DNA of 64,000 bases from Hymenobacter sp. 15J16-1T3B (lineage in GTDB: Bacteria > Bacteroidota > Bacteroidia > Cytophagales > Hymenobacteraceae). Below are positions 1-7,955 of the stretch, one piece after another. A program made the position numbers and the translations under genes. Under the pieces are notes generated by a model that saw only the letters and a list, made by a program, of their open reading frames with translations, made no database searches and was not told the origin of the DNA. Location of the stretch: assembly GCF_020711235.1 (NCBI RefSeq), contig NZ_JAJFAV010000021.1:1-64000 (forward strand), read 5' to 3'. Position 1 is the stretch's first letter. Each line of letters opens with the position of its first letter.

Positions 1-96
1 AAAGGGCGAGCCGGGCACGAACCGCAAGAAGGGAAAGAAGGCCGCGGCCCGGGAAGAAGGGCGGCCGCGGCGGGAGCCAAAGCGAAGGACCAGTGA
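1..96 (+). other. possible 3' tail of an upstream gene (frame uncertain)
   Basis: The first 96 bases encode Lys/Arg/Ala-rich peptides typical of a basic C-terminal tail. The frame from base 1 ends at TGA 94-96 with the residues AGAKAKDQ. The frame from base 2 reads GTNRKKGKKAAA before becoming implausible, so either a frameshift near bases 48-60 or a chance open frame is possible. Nothing identifies the protein. The next gene starts 115 bases downstream and has its own -7 box, so this fragment is a separate unit. Confidence 0.25.
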
Positions 97-181
97 GTTG
101 GCCCGCGCACGGCGCCGTTGTAATTACCCCGCTGAGTAAGTCCGGGCAGAGGGTGTCCCAACGCCCAAGGTCCGCCGGCCG

Positions 182-189
182 TATGTTTG
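182..189 (+). promoter_or_regulatory. -7 promoter element (TATGTTTG) of the M28 peptidase
   Basis: TATGTTTG matches the Bacteroidota -7 consensus TAnnTTTG at every fixed position and lies 22 bases before the ATG at 212. No clear -33 TTG was found at the usual distance. A second, weaker box, TACTTGCC, sits at 201-208. Confidence 0.5.
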
Positions 190-211
190 TGCTTTCCGCG
201 TACTTGCCCCT

Positions 212-1876
212 ATGATGCATTTCCGTTCCTGGCTTGTCATGGCCAGTTTGGCGCTGCCGCTGACCGCGGCGGCCCAGTCGCTCACCCTCGATAAATCCGT
301 CACGTCGGCCCTGAAGAAGGTGAAGGCCGACGACGTCAAAGCCCACATCCAGTACCTGGCCGACGACAAGCTGCGCGGCCGGCAGCCCGACACCGAAGGC
401 TACCAGATGGCCGTCGACTACGTGACCAAGCAGCTGCAGTCCTTCGGCGTGAAGCCGGCCGGCGACAACGGCAGCTACGTGCAGAAAGTGCGCCTGCGCC
501 GCGCCTTCCTGCAGCCCGAGCCGCTGCTGGCCCTCATCGAAGACAAGAAAGTGCCCACTCCGCTGCGCGCCGGCGAGGATTTCGTGTACTATCCCAATCC
601 GGAGCAAGCGAAGGTGTTTCAGCAGGCCCCGCTGGTGTTTGCTGGCTACGGCATCACCGCCCCCGAGCTGAAGTACGACGACTACGCCGGCCTCGACGTG
701 GACGGCAAAATCGTGGTGGTGCTGCGCGGGGCGCCCAAGGCTTTCCCCTCGACGGTGGCCGCCGCCAGCCAGGATTTGCTGATGATTATGCAGAACGCCG
801 CCCGGCACCGCGCCACGGGCGTGCTGGTGGTCAGCCCCAGCCCCAAGGCCCAGCTGCCGAGCGTGAAGCGCGGCGCCTACAGCGTGCTCGACGCCAAGGG
901 CAAGGTGGCCGCCTCGCGCAGCTACTTGCCGGGCGTGGGCTTGCGGGTGGTGGGCGCCGCCACGGTAGGCACGCTGCAAAACCTGCTGCTCGCTGCTAAG
1001 TCGGATACCGGCCGGGTGCTCACGGCGCTGCGCGCCGGCAAGCCGGCCTCGCTGCCGCTGCGCACGGTGGCCAAGGTGGACTTCGGCAGCACTTACAAGG
1101 ATCTGGACTCCTACAACGTGGTGGGCCAGTTGCCGGGCTCCGACAAGGCGCTCAGCAAGGAGTACGTGGTGCACTCGGCCCACCTCGACCACCTCGGCGT
1201 GGCCGCCGCGGTGAAGGGCGACTCCATCTACAACGGCGCCCACGACAACGCCTCGGGCGTGGCCTCGGTGCTGGAAATTGCCCGCTTGTACTCGCAGCTC
1301 AAAGAGAAAGAGCGGCCCAAACGGTCGGTGCTTTTCGTGCTGCAAACCGGCGAGGAGCTGGGCTTGCTGGGCTCGGCCTATTTTGCTGCCCACCCCACCG
1401 TGCCCAAGGACAAGATTGTGGCCGACGTGAACACCGACATGCCCACCATCATTGCTCCGCTGCTCTCGGTGGTGCCGCTGGGCGCCCAGCATTCTTCCCT
1501 GATGCAGCCGGTGCAGCGCGCCGCCCAGTACCTCGACCTTGCCGTCGAAAACGACCCGGAGCCGGAGCAAAACCGCTTTATCCGCTCGGATCAGTACAGC
1601 TTCGTGATGCAGGGCATTCCGGCCCTGCACATTAAGTACGGCAACAAAACCGCCGACGGGAAAAACAACCTCAGCGAGCTGGTGCAGAAATGGCGGGCCG
1701 ACACCTACCACAAGCCCCAGGACGACATCAACGGCCTGTTTGATTTCGAGGCGGGCGTGAAGTACGTGCAGCTGAACTTCCTCATCGGCTACCAGATTGC
1801 CAACGACCCGCAGCGCCCCACCTGGAACAAGGGCGACTTTTTCGGCAGCCGCTTCGGCGCCGGCCGGCGGCAGTAG
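212..1876 (+). CDS. secreted M28-family zinc aminopeptidase with PA domain
   Basis: 554 aa exported metallopeptidase that probably cleaves N-terminal residues of peptides outside the cytoplasm. Residues 1-21 form a signal peptide ending in AAAQ. A PA-like insert domain occupies about 110-270 and the M28 fold runs from about 290 to the end. The co-catalytic zinc site is readable: HLDHLG (His about 323), AHDNASG (Asp about 345), the catalytic Glu pair in TGEELG (about 380), Asp in VNTDMP (about 408) and His in PALHIKYG (about 472). The ATG at 212 is followed by a second ATG at 215, which could also serve. The gene stands alone and ends before a strong hairpin shared with the convergent MarR gene. 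The substrate is not predictable. Confidence 0.9.
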   Translation: MMHFRSWLVMASLALPLTAAAQSLTLDKSVTSALKKVKADDVKAHIQYLADDKLRGRQPDTEGYQMAVDYVTKQLQSFGVKPAGDNGSYVQKVRLRRAFLQPEPLLALIEDKKVPTPLRAGEDFVYYPNPEQAKVFQQAPLVFAGYGITAPELKYDDYAGLDVDGKIVVVLRGAPKAFPSTVAAASQDLLMIMQNAARHRATGVLVVSPSPKAQLPSVKRGAYSVLDAKGKVAASRSYLPGVGLRVVGAATVGTLQNLLLAAKSDTGRVLTALRAGKPASLPLRTVAKVDFGSTYKDLDSYNVVGQLPGSDKALSKEYVVHSAHLDHLGVAAAVKGDSIYNGAHDNASGVASVLEIARLYSQLKEKERPKRSVLFVLQTGEELGLLGSAYFAAHPTVPKDKIVADVNTDMPTIIAPLLSVVPLGAQHSSLMQPVQRAAQYLDLAVENDPEPEQNRFIRSDQYSFVMQGIPALHIKYGNKTADGKNNLSELVQKWRADTYHKPQDDINGLFDFEAGVKYVQLNFLIGYQIANDPQRPTWNKGDFFGSRFGAGRRQ

Positions 1877-1983
1877 CGCGGGCTTCCGCCCGCAGGTGTT
1901 AGGCCGATTGTGGCCGCAGAAGTGAGACTGACCGGTTGTAGATTACTATTCGATGGACGCAGGCGGCAGCCCGCTCTACCCGC

Positions 1984-2018
1984 AAACGGCCCGCCGGTTT
2001 CAGACCGGCGGGCCGTTT
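1984..2018. terminator. bidirectional terminator hairpin
   Basis: A perfect 15-bp stem (AAACGGCCCGCCGGT at 1984-1998 with its complement at 2004-2018) closes a 5-base loop. The A-rich start and T-rich end of the stem make it usable from both sides. It lies between the stops of the convergent peptidase and MarR genes. Confidence 0.8.
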
Positions 2019-2023
2019 GTCGT

Positions 2024-2764
2024 TTAGGCCTGCGGAGGCTGCTCGGGCCCCGCTCCGGCCGGCGGGCCGCCGGCACCCGTGGGGCGCCACTCCGGCGACA
2101 CGTGCGGGAAGTGCTGCTGGCGCATTTCTTCCAGGCTGGCGGGGCGGGCGGCGGCAAACACCGGGAAGTGAAAGGCGTCGAGCTTGGTGAGCAGGTAGGC
2201 CAGCTGCTCCTGCTCGGCCGCGCTGAGGTTGCCGGCGGCCATGGCGGCTACCTGGCTCATGCTGGCAAACACCTCGAAAAGCACGCGCTGGCCCTCGGGC
2301 GTCAGGCTCAGCAGCTTGCGGCGGCGGTCGGTGGCGTGCGGAGCTTCCTGCACCAAGCCGGCCGCGAGCAGGCGGCGGATGATTTCGGAGCCGGTGGGCT
2401 TTTCGTGGATGTTGCGGGTGATTAGCTCGCTTTTGCTCAGCGGCCCGCGGCCGTACACCGTGGCCAGGTAGGTGAAGTCGTCGTAGGTGATGAGCGGGGT
2501 GTTGAGCAGGGCTAGGCGCGAGTAGGTGCGCAGGTAGCGGTACATGAACGTGACGAACTTGCCGATAACCGAGGCCGCCGTCTCCATTGGGTGGCTGGGC
2601 TCCCGCTCCACCGTCTGCCGCCGGGGCGCGTCGGCCGAGCCGGTGCGGGCCTGCAGCCAGCGGCTGAACTCGGCCAGCTCCGTGGCCGAATCGACGGATT
2701 GGGGAGAGTCACGGTGAAACTCCTCCGAAAGCAGTACCAGCTGTTTGATGAGGCTGTAATCCAT
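2024..2764 (-). CDS. MarR-family transcriptional regulator
   Basis: About 246 aa, longer than the usual 140-180 aa MarR protein, with a variable N-terminal part (1-75), a winged helix-turn-helix (about 90-190) and a Pro/Gly-rich tail. The winged-helix signature is clear: LSKSELITRN, EIIRRLLAAGLV, then the wing DRRRKLLSLTPEGQRVL. I chose the ATG at 2764 (MDYSLIKQ). The frame stays open upstream to 2848, but that extension is Cys/Arg-rich and would run over the promoter. It is divergent from the TonB-dependent receptor, and a long inverted repeat lies between them, so it is likely an autoregulated local repressor of that receptor. The ligand is unknown. Confidence 0.85.
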   Translation of the reverse strand: MDYSLIKQLVLLSEEFHRDSPQSVDSATELAEFSRWLQARTGSADAPRRQTVEREPSHPMETAASVIGKFVTFMYRYLRTYSRLALLNTPLITYDDFTYLATVYGRGPLSKSELITRNIHEKPTGSEIIRRLLAAGLVQEAPHATDRRRKLLSLTPEGQRVLFEVFASMSQVAAMAAGNLSAAEQEQLAYLLTKLDAFHFPVFAAARPASLEEMRQQHFPHVSPEWRPTGAGGPPAGAGPEQPPQA

Positions 2765-2850
2765 AAAAGCACGAAGGCCACGGCCGGCCGACTCTTGCCC
2801 GCCGGCCGCGTAACGAAAGGTACATAAACATTTAAAACAAAGCCGCAATT

Positions 2851-2909
2851 AGGACGTTTTTAGACTAAATGCGCTAATATCGCGCCGCCGAAACGTCTAA
2901 AAACATCCT
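2851..2909. promoter_or_regulatory. long inverted repeat, probable MarR operator at the receptor start
   Basis: The arms AGGACGTTTTTAGAC (2851-2865) and GTCTAAAAACATCCT (2895-2909) pair at 14 of 15 positions around a 29-base spacer. The left arm contains the smaller palindrome TTTAGACTAAA (2859-2869). The right arm ends two bases before the receptor ATG at 2912, so bound repressor would cover the transcription or translation start. As RNA the arms could also form a hairpin next to the start codon. A weak -7-like box for the marR side, TACCTTTC on the minus strand, lies at 2815-2822. Confidence 0.6.
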
Positions 2910-2911
2910 AC

Positions 2912-5377
2912 ATGCGCCCACTCCTACCCTTCCTGCGCCCGGCCGTTGTCGTCGCGGCGGCCGCGCTGAGCAGCTATGCCGCCGAGGCCCAGACCACCGG
3001 CATCATCACCGGCACGGTGCGCGACCGGCGCACCCAGGAGCTGCTGCCGGGCGTGTCGGTGGTGGTGGAAGGCGCTAATACGGGCACGGTGACCGATGAG
3101 CAGGGCCGCTACCGGCTGGCGGGCGTGCCCACCGGCAGCTACAACCTGCGCGCCTCCTTCGTGGGCTACGACGCGCTGCTGCGGGCCAACGTGGTGGTGA
3201 CCAGCGGCAACGCCAACGTGCTCAACTTGGAGCTGAACCCGGCGTCCCAGCAGCTCGGCGAGGTGCAGGTGGTGGCCAACCGCGCCATCCGCGTGGCCAC
3301 GGCCGAAACACCCTTATCGGTGCAGCGGCTGAGCGTGGAGGAAATCCGCTCCAACCCCGGCGGCAACTTCGACATCAGCAAAGTGGTGCAGACCTTGCCG
3401 GGCGTAGGCGGGGGCGGCACCGGCGGCACGGCCGGTTTCCGCAACGACATCATCATCCGCGGCGGGGCGCCCAACGAAAACGTGTTTTACCTCGACGGCA
3501 TCGAGGTCCCGGTCATCAACCACTTCCAGACCCAGGGCTCGGCCGGCGGCCCCACGGGCATTCTGAACGTGTCGTTTATCGAGGACGTGACCCTGAGCAC
3601 CTCGGCCTTCGAGGCGCGCTACGACAACGTGCTGTCCTCGGTGTTTCAGTTTCGGCAGCGCGACGGCAACCCCGACCGCCTGCAGGGCAACGTGCGCCTG
3701 AGCGGCACCGAGGTGGCCGGCACTCTGGAAGGACCATTGGCGCCAAAAACCACGTTTCTGGCCTCGGCGCGGCGTTCTTACCTACAGTACCTGTTCCGGC
3801 TGATTGACATTCCCATCCGCCCGAACTACTGGGACTTTCAGTTTAAGACGACCACCAAACTCTCGCCCAAAACCACCGTCACCACGCTCGGGCTGGGCGC
3901 CATCGACAAGTTTCGGCTGGCCGTGCCGCGCGAGTCCTCGCCCGACAAGGAGTACGTGCTGCGCTCCAACCCCAGCATCGACCAGTGGAACTACACCGTG
4001 GGCGCTTCCCTGCGCCAGCTGCTCGACAACGGCTACCTGAACGTGGCCTTGAGCCGCACCCAGCTCGACAACAAGCTGGACCAGTTCCAGGACGGGCAGA
4101 CCGGCGACGAAACCAAGCGCGTGCTGCTGACCCGCTCGGGCGAAACCGAAAACAAGCTGCGCGTGGACGTGAACAAGGCCCTGGGCAAGTGGCAGTGGGC
4201 CTACGGCGGCTCGGCCCAGCTCATCGGTTACGACAGCCGCTACTTCGCCCGCCTGCGCCGCGAAGTGCGCGACGCGGGCGGCAATGTCGTCTCGCCCGAC
4301 GTGGACGTGCGCTTCCAGACCGACCTGAGCTTTCTGCGCTACGGGCTGTTCGGGCAGGTCACGCGCACCCTGCTGCCCGACGACCGACTGACCCTCTCGG
4401 CCGGCCTGCGCACCGACGGCAACACCTTCACCGACGACGGCCACCACCTGCTGCGCACCCTTTCGCCGCGCGTGTCGGCCTCTTACGCCCTAGCCGACAA
4501 GTGGAACCTGAATGCCTCGGTGGGCCGCTACTACAAGATTCCGCCGAGCACCATCCTGGGCTTCCGCGACGAGGCCGGCAACGCCGTCAATAAAGCCAGC
4601 CGCTACATCCGCTCCGACCACTACGTGGCCGGCCTGGAGTGGCTGCCGGGCCCCGCCACGCGCTTCACGCTGGAAGGCTTCTACAAACGCTACGGCCACT
4701 ACCCCGTGTCGGTGCGCGATGGTATTTCCTTGGCCAACCTCGGCGGCGACTTCGCGGCCCTGGGCAACGAGGCGGTGAGCAGCACCGGGCGCGGGCGCAC
4801 GTTCGGGGTCGAGTTTTTCTTCCAGCAGAAGCTCACCCGCCGCATTTTCGCCGTCACCTCGCTGACGGCTTTCCGCTCGGAATTCAGCGGCCGCAACGGG
4901 CAGTACGTGCCTTCGGCCTGGGATTCGCGCTTCCTGGCCTCGGCGCTCTTCGGCTACAAGTTCGGCCGCGGTTGGGAAGTGGGGCTGAAGTACCGCTTTG
5001 CCGGCGGCTCGCCCTACACGCCGTTTGACGAGGCCGTGTCGCAGGCCAGCTACCTGGCCACCGGCCGCGGCGTGCTCGATTACGCGCGCCTGAACACCCT
5101 GCGCCTGGGCAACTTCCAGCAGCTGGACTTCCGCCTCGACAAGAAAATCAACTGGCGCCGCACCACGCTCGACTTGTTCATCGACCTGCAGAACGCGCTG
5201 CTCATTGTCAATCCCAGCCAACCGAGCTATACCTTCCAGCGCCTGGCCGACAACTCCGGCTTCCAGACCGCCGACGGCCAGCCCCTGCAGCCCAACGGCT
5301 CGAATGCCATTCCGGTGCTACTGACCGATGACGACGCGCTGATTACGCCTACCATCGGTTTCATCTTCGAGTTCTAA
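2912..5377 (+). CDS. TonB-dependent outer-membrane receptor with carboxypeptidase-like N-domain
   Basis: 821 aa outer-membrane active transporter or receptor. Order: signal peptide (1-26, ending AEAQ); a carboxypeptidase-regulatory-like beta domain (about 30-115, with GTVRDRRTQELLPGVSV, DEQGRYRL and FVGYD); a plug domain (about 125-235, with LPGV and IIIRGGAPNENVFYLDGIEV); then the beta-barrel ending in a terminal Phe (FIFEF), as expected for BAM-assembled barrels. No SusD partner follows, so it is not a classical SusCD polysaccharide system. Control by the divergent MarR protein is likely from the operator-like repeat overlapping its 5' end. A small ACP-like gene starts 11 bases after its stop. 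The cargo is unknown. Confidence 0.92.
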   Translation: MRPLLPFLRPAVVVAAAALSSYAAEAQTTGIITGTVRDRRTQELLPGVSVVVEGANTGTVTDEQGRYRLAGVPTGSYNLRASFVGYDALLRANVVVTSGNANVLNLELNPASQQLGEVQVVANRAIRVATAETPLSVQRLSVEEIRSNPGGNFDISKVVQTLPGVGGGGTGGTAGFRNDIIIRGGAPNENVFYLDGIEVPVINHFQTQGSAGGPTGILNVSFIEDVTLSTSAFEARYDNVLSSVFQFRQRDGNPDRLQGNVRLSGTEVAGTLEGPLAPKTTFLASARRSYLQYLFRLIDIPIRPNYWDFQFKTTTKLSPKTTVTTLGLGAIDKFRLAVPRESSPDKEYVLRSNPSIDQWNYTVGASLRQLLDNGYLNVALSRTQLDNKLDQFQDGQTGDETKRVLLTRSGETENKLRVDVNKALGKWQWAYGGSAQLIGYDSRYFARLRREVRDAGGNVVSPDVDVRFQTDLSFLRYGLFGQVTRTLLPDDRLTLSAGLRTDGNTFTDDGHHLLRTLSPRVSASYALADKWNLNASVGRYYKIPPSTILGFRDEAGNAVNKASRYIRSDHYVAGLEWLPGPATRFTLEGFYKRYGHYPVSVRDGISLANLGGDFAALGNEAVSSTGRGRTFGVEFFFQQKLTRRIFAVTSLTAFRSEFSGRNGQYVPSAWDSRFLASALFGYKFGRGWEVGLKYRFAGGSPYTPFDEAVSQASYLATGRGVLDYARLNTLRLGNFQQLDFRLDKKINWRRTTLDLFIDLQNALLIVNPSQPSYTFQRLADNSGFQTADGQPLQPNGSNAIPVLLTDDDALITPTIGFIFEF

Positions 5378-5388
5378 GCCTGCCGCTA

Positions 5389-5649
5389 ATGGTAAGTTCC
5401 GAGTCCTCGGCTGTTGAGCGCACCCTCGGCCAGCTGCTCTACCGGGACCATTGGACGCCCGAGCCCGTGGCACCCTTAGCGCTGACGTTCCGGGCCCTGG
5501 GCATGAGCGAGCTGGACCTGCACCTGCTGCTGTTTGAGCTGCAGATGAGCCACGGCGCGGTGTACCCCGCCGACTGCGTAGCCCTCGACGACACGCTGCA
5601 CTACTTGGTGGTGCTGACGGCCGTGCTGAGCCCGCTGCCCACCCACTGA
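5389..5649 (+). CDS. small acyl-carrier-protein-like protein lacking the modifiable Ser
   Basis: 86 aa. By eye the region from LTFRALGMSELDLHLLLFE onward follows the pattern of acyl carrier proteins (LGxDSLDLVEL, then a Glu-rich helix, then a late helix preceded by DDT and followed by hydrophobics). At the place of the phosphopantetheine-bearing D-S it has Ser40-Glu41, so it could not be loaded as a normal ACP. It starts 11 bases after the receptor stop and is probably co-transcribed with it. The ACP assignment is inference from pattern only; it may instead be an unrelated small helical protein. The nearest potential partner is the acyl-adenylating enzyme 0.85 kb downstream. Confidence 0.6.
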   Translation: MVSSESSAVERTLGQLLYRDHWTPEPVAPLALTFRALGMSELDLHLLLFELQMSHGAVYPADCVALDDTLHYLVVLTAVLSPLPTH

Positions 5650-5654
5650 CAACC

Positions 5655-6203
5655 GCCCGATCTGTGGGGTATTAGCGGCAGCAAAGTAGCGGCCTCGGAT
5701 GCCCCGAATGCCTGGGCATAGCGCAGATCGGCCCAGGTCTGCTTGCCCCGGCCCCACTGGACCAGATAAAGCGCTTTTCCAGGTGCTCGTAGCGGAGCCC
5801 TGCCGCAGGCACTACGCGTCCGCGGCGCCGGAGCGGTCCAGGCCCGTTGCTGCTGCAGGCGGGCAACAACCAAGTCATTGACCTGCAGCTATTGTTGGAT
5901 GCGGCTTTCTTCACTATAAGCCCAGGCCAGCGCGTTATATACTTCGCGTTTGGCGGGCTCATGACCAAGGAAGCGAGCGGGCCAGCAGCGTGGGTGTTTC
6001 CGCCGACTCTGCTGGTTGGCAGCCCGTCAGCCGCGGGTCCAATCCCAGTGCGGCGCAGAGCAGGTAGCCTCGGCTTTTCATACGGGTGAAGTAGGTAGCG
6101 CTTGCAATTGCCAATGCGCCGGGCGCGCCGGTGGTTGCCAGGGCCTGCGCCGGTTTAGAGTCCGGGTAGACTGCCCGCTGCCGTCGGTCTGCCCCGTCGC
6201 CTC
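5655..6203 (-). pseudogene. decayed leftward gene (one frameshift, one in-frame stop)
   Basis: The minus strand carries protein-like sequence broken in two ways. From about 6200 to 5959 one frame reads through PAQALATTGAP, YFTRMKSRGYLLCAALGLDP and TPTLLARSL to a stop. About 5965 the sense jumps to another frame (RFLGHEPAKREVYNALAWAY, SEESRIQQ), meets TAG at 5889-5891, then continues with LQVNDLVVARLQQQ and ALYLVQWGRGKQTWADLRYA to about 5655. Composition and continuity suggest one former gene of about 180 codons. I do not recognise the family. The plus strand here has no convincing gene. Confidence 0.4.
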
Positions 6204-6209
6204 ACATAA

Positions 6210-6446
6210 TCGGGGGAATTAGGCCTTTACCAAGGCCCAGCTGACTGCTTTATAAAGTCAGATGTACGCAATAACTACGACCAGCTCACTAAGCTAGGAA
6301 GTCGCATCGAGCAACTCTGTAATCGCCCTAGCATGCACAAAATCATCTGGCAGCCTCCTGCTTTTGACGGCTTGCCAAGACGGCGTAGCTACCTTTTCCC
6401 CTTATTTTCAAAAGTCAGGCGACGCGCATCATTAGCCCTGCATTAG
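6210..6446 (+). other. low-GC open fragment without a start, possible gene remnant
   Basis: The frame from 6210 to the TAG at 6444-6446 has no early start codon but reads like protein (KSDVRNNYDQLTKLG, RIEQLCNRPSMHKIIWQPP). Its base composition is clearly more AT-rich than the flanking genes. A short hairpin, GCCTT-TACC-AAGGC, lies at 6223-6236. It may be a remnant of a transferred gene. The stretch 6447-6493 holds nothing else that I can see except the leader of the next gene. Confidence 0.25.
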
Positions 6447-6493
6447 TCGGCTCGATTCCCCAGCTTTGGACTACTGACTCGCCCTTCTCCGCC

Positions 6494-7939
6494 ATGACCG
6501 CCCCCAACTTCTACCAGCACATCCACCGCACCCTCGGCCAGCAGGCCGAGGCCGTGCTGCTGGAGTGGCCCGGCGCCGGGCCGCGGGGCACGTTGGCCCG
6601 CTACACCGGCCGCGACCTGGCCGGCCGCATCGGGGCTTACCAGCAACTGCTCGCGCAGCGCGGCATCCGGGCCGAGCAGCCGGTGCTGCTGCTGCTGCCC
6701 GTGGGCGCCGAGCTGATTTGCGGCTTGCTGGCCGTGATGAGCCTGGGCGCCGTGCCGGTGCTGCCACCCGCCGGGGCTTCGGTGCGCCGCCTGCTGGCAT
6801 TGCGCCGAGGCGCGGGCATCGGGGCGGCGCTAGCGCCGGCGCGGCTGGCGCGGCGCTACGGCTGGCTGACGCGCGGGCTGGGGCTGCGGCTGCTAGGCGC
6901 CCCGGACGCCGCGGCCGCCGCCGAGCTGCGCCCCCCGCAAGCCGTAGCCGCCGAGCTGCCGGCGCTGGTGTCGCACAGCTCGGGCTCCACGGGCCGGCCC
7001 AAGGCCATCCGGCGCAGCCACCGGGTGCTCACGGCGCAGCACGAGGTGCTGCGGCAGGTGTTTCCGCCCTGGGCCGGGCAGCGCGACTTCCCGCTGTTCC
7101 CCAACATTCTGCTGCACAATTTGGCCGTGGGCGCCACCACGGTGCTGCCCGACGTGCCCTGGGGACACCTCGCCGACCTCGACGCGGCCCGGGTGCTGGC
7201 CCAGCTGCAGCTCACGGGCGCCGAGACGCTGACCGGCAACGTGTTCTACTTCACCCGCCTGCTCGAGCAACTGCGCCGGCAGCCGGTGGCCTTGCCGGCC
7301 GTGCGCGCCGTGGGCGTGGGCGGCTCGCCGGTGCCCGAGTGGCTGCTGGCCGGCCTGCAAGCGGCGCTGCCCCAGGCGGCCGTCTACGGCATCTACGGCT
7401 CCTCGGAAGCCGAGCCCATTGCCGTGCGCCGCTACGACGCGGCCCGGCCCGCCAACCCGCGCCAGGGCTACTGCGTGGGCCCGGTGGTGGCCGGCTTGCA
7501 CTGCCAGCTGCGCGGCACGGGCACCAGCCTCGACATGCCCGACGGCCGGCGCTTCGCCGTGGGCGAAATCACGGTGCGCGGCCCGCACGTGGCCGCCGCG
7601 CCCGATGGCTGGCTGGCCACCGGCGACTTCGGCTACTTCGACGACGACCAGTGCCTGTGGCTGACCGGCCGGCAGGGCAACGAAACGGTGCACCGCGGCG
7701 TGCAGCACTACCAGCTCGAGCACATGCTGCAGCAGCTGCCCGGCGTAGAGCGCGCCGCCGCCCGCGCCACGGCCACCGGCTTTGCGGTGTACGTGCAGGG
7801 CCCAGCCGACCTGGAAACCGTGCGGGCCGCGCTGGCGGCCCAGTTTCCGCCCGGCCTGTGCAAGCAGCTGCACCACCGCCCCGCCCTGCCCGTCGATGGG
7901 CGCCACCACTCCAAAATCCTCTACGACCAACTGCGCTAA
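6494..7939 (+). CDS. AMP-dependent acyl ligase (ANL superfamily)
   Basis: 481 aa adenylate-forming enzyme that would activate a carboxylic acid with ATP. Core motifs are present: the P-loop SSGSTGRPKAIRRSH (about 160-176), the A5-like YGSSEAEPIA (about 299), the A7-like TGDFGYFDD with downstream TGRQ (about 376), and a C-terminal Lys in RHHSKILYDQL (about 472) in place of the usual PxxxxGK. It is shorter than typical acyl-CoA synthetases (500-560 aa), with a reduced C-terminal lid. It is the first gene of a three-gene unit: the DUF3419 gene follows after 16 bases, and a kinase overlaps that. The context suggests an acyl or amino-acid adenylate feeding a small-molecule or lipid pathway. The acceptor (CoA, carrier protein or amine) cannot be told. 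Confidence 0.85.
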   Translation: MTAPNFYQHIHRTLGQQAEAVLLEWPGAGPRGTLARYTGRDLAGRIGAYQQLLAQRGIRAEQPVLLLLPVGAELICGLLAVMSLGAVPVLPPAGASVRRLLALRRGAGIGAALAPARLARRYGWLTRGLGLRLLGAPDAAAAAELRPPQAVAAELPALVSHSSGSTGRPKAIRRSHRVLTAQHEVLRQVFPPWAGQRDFPLFPNILLHNLAVGATTVLPDVPWGHLADLDAARVLAQLQLTGAETLTGNVFYFTRLLEQLRRQPVALPAVRAVGVGGSPVPEWLLAGLQAALPQAAVYGIYGSSEAEPIAVRRYDAARPANPRQGYCVGPVVAGLHCQLRGTGTSLDMPDGRRFAVGEITVRGPHVAAAPDGWLATGDFGYFDDDQCLWLTGRQGNETVHRGVQHYQLEHMLQQLPGVERAAARATATGFAVYVQGPADLETVRAALAAQFPPGLCKQLHHRPALPVDGRHHSKILYDQLR

Positions 7940-7955
7940 GCGCCCCGCTGCCGTG

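Noticed and set aside
2765-2848. N-terminal extension of the MarR regulator
   Set aside because: The frame is open, but the residues are Cys/Arg-rich and would overlap the promoter; ATG 2764 gives the natural start.
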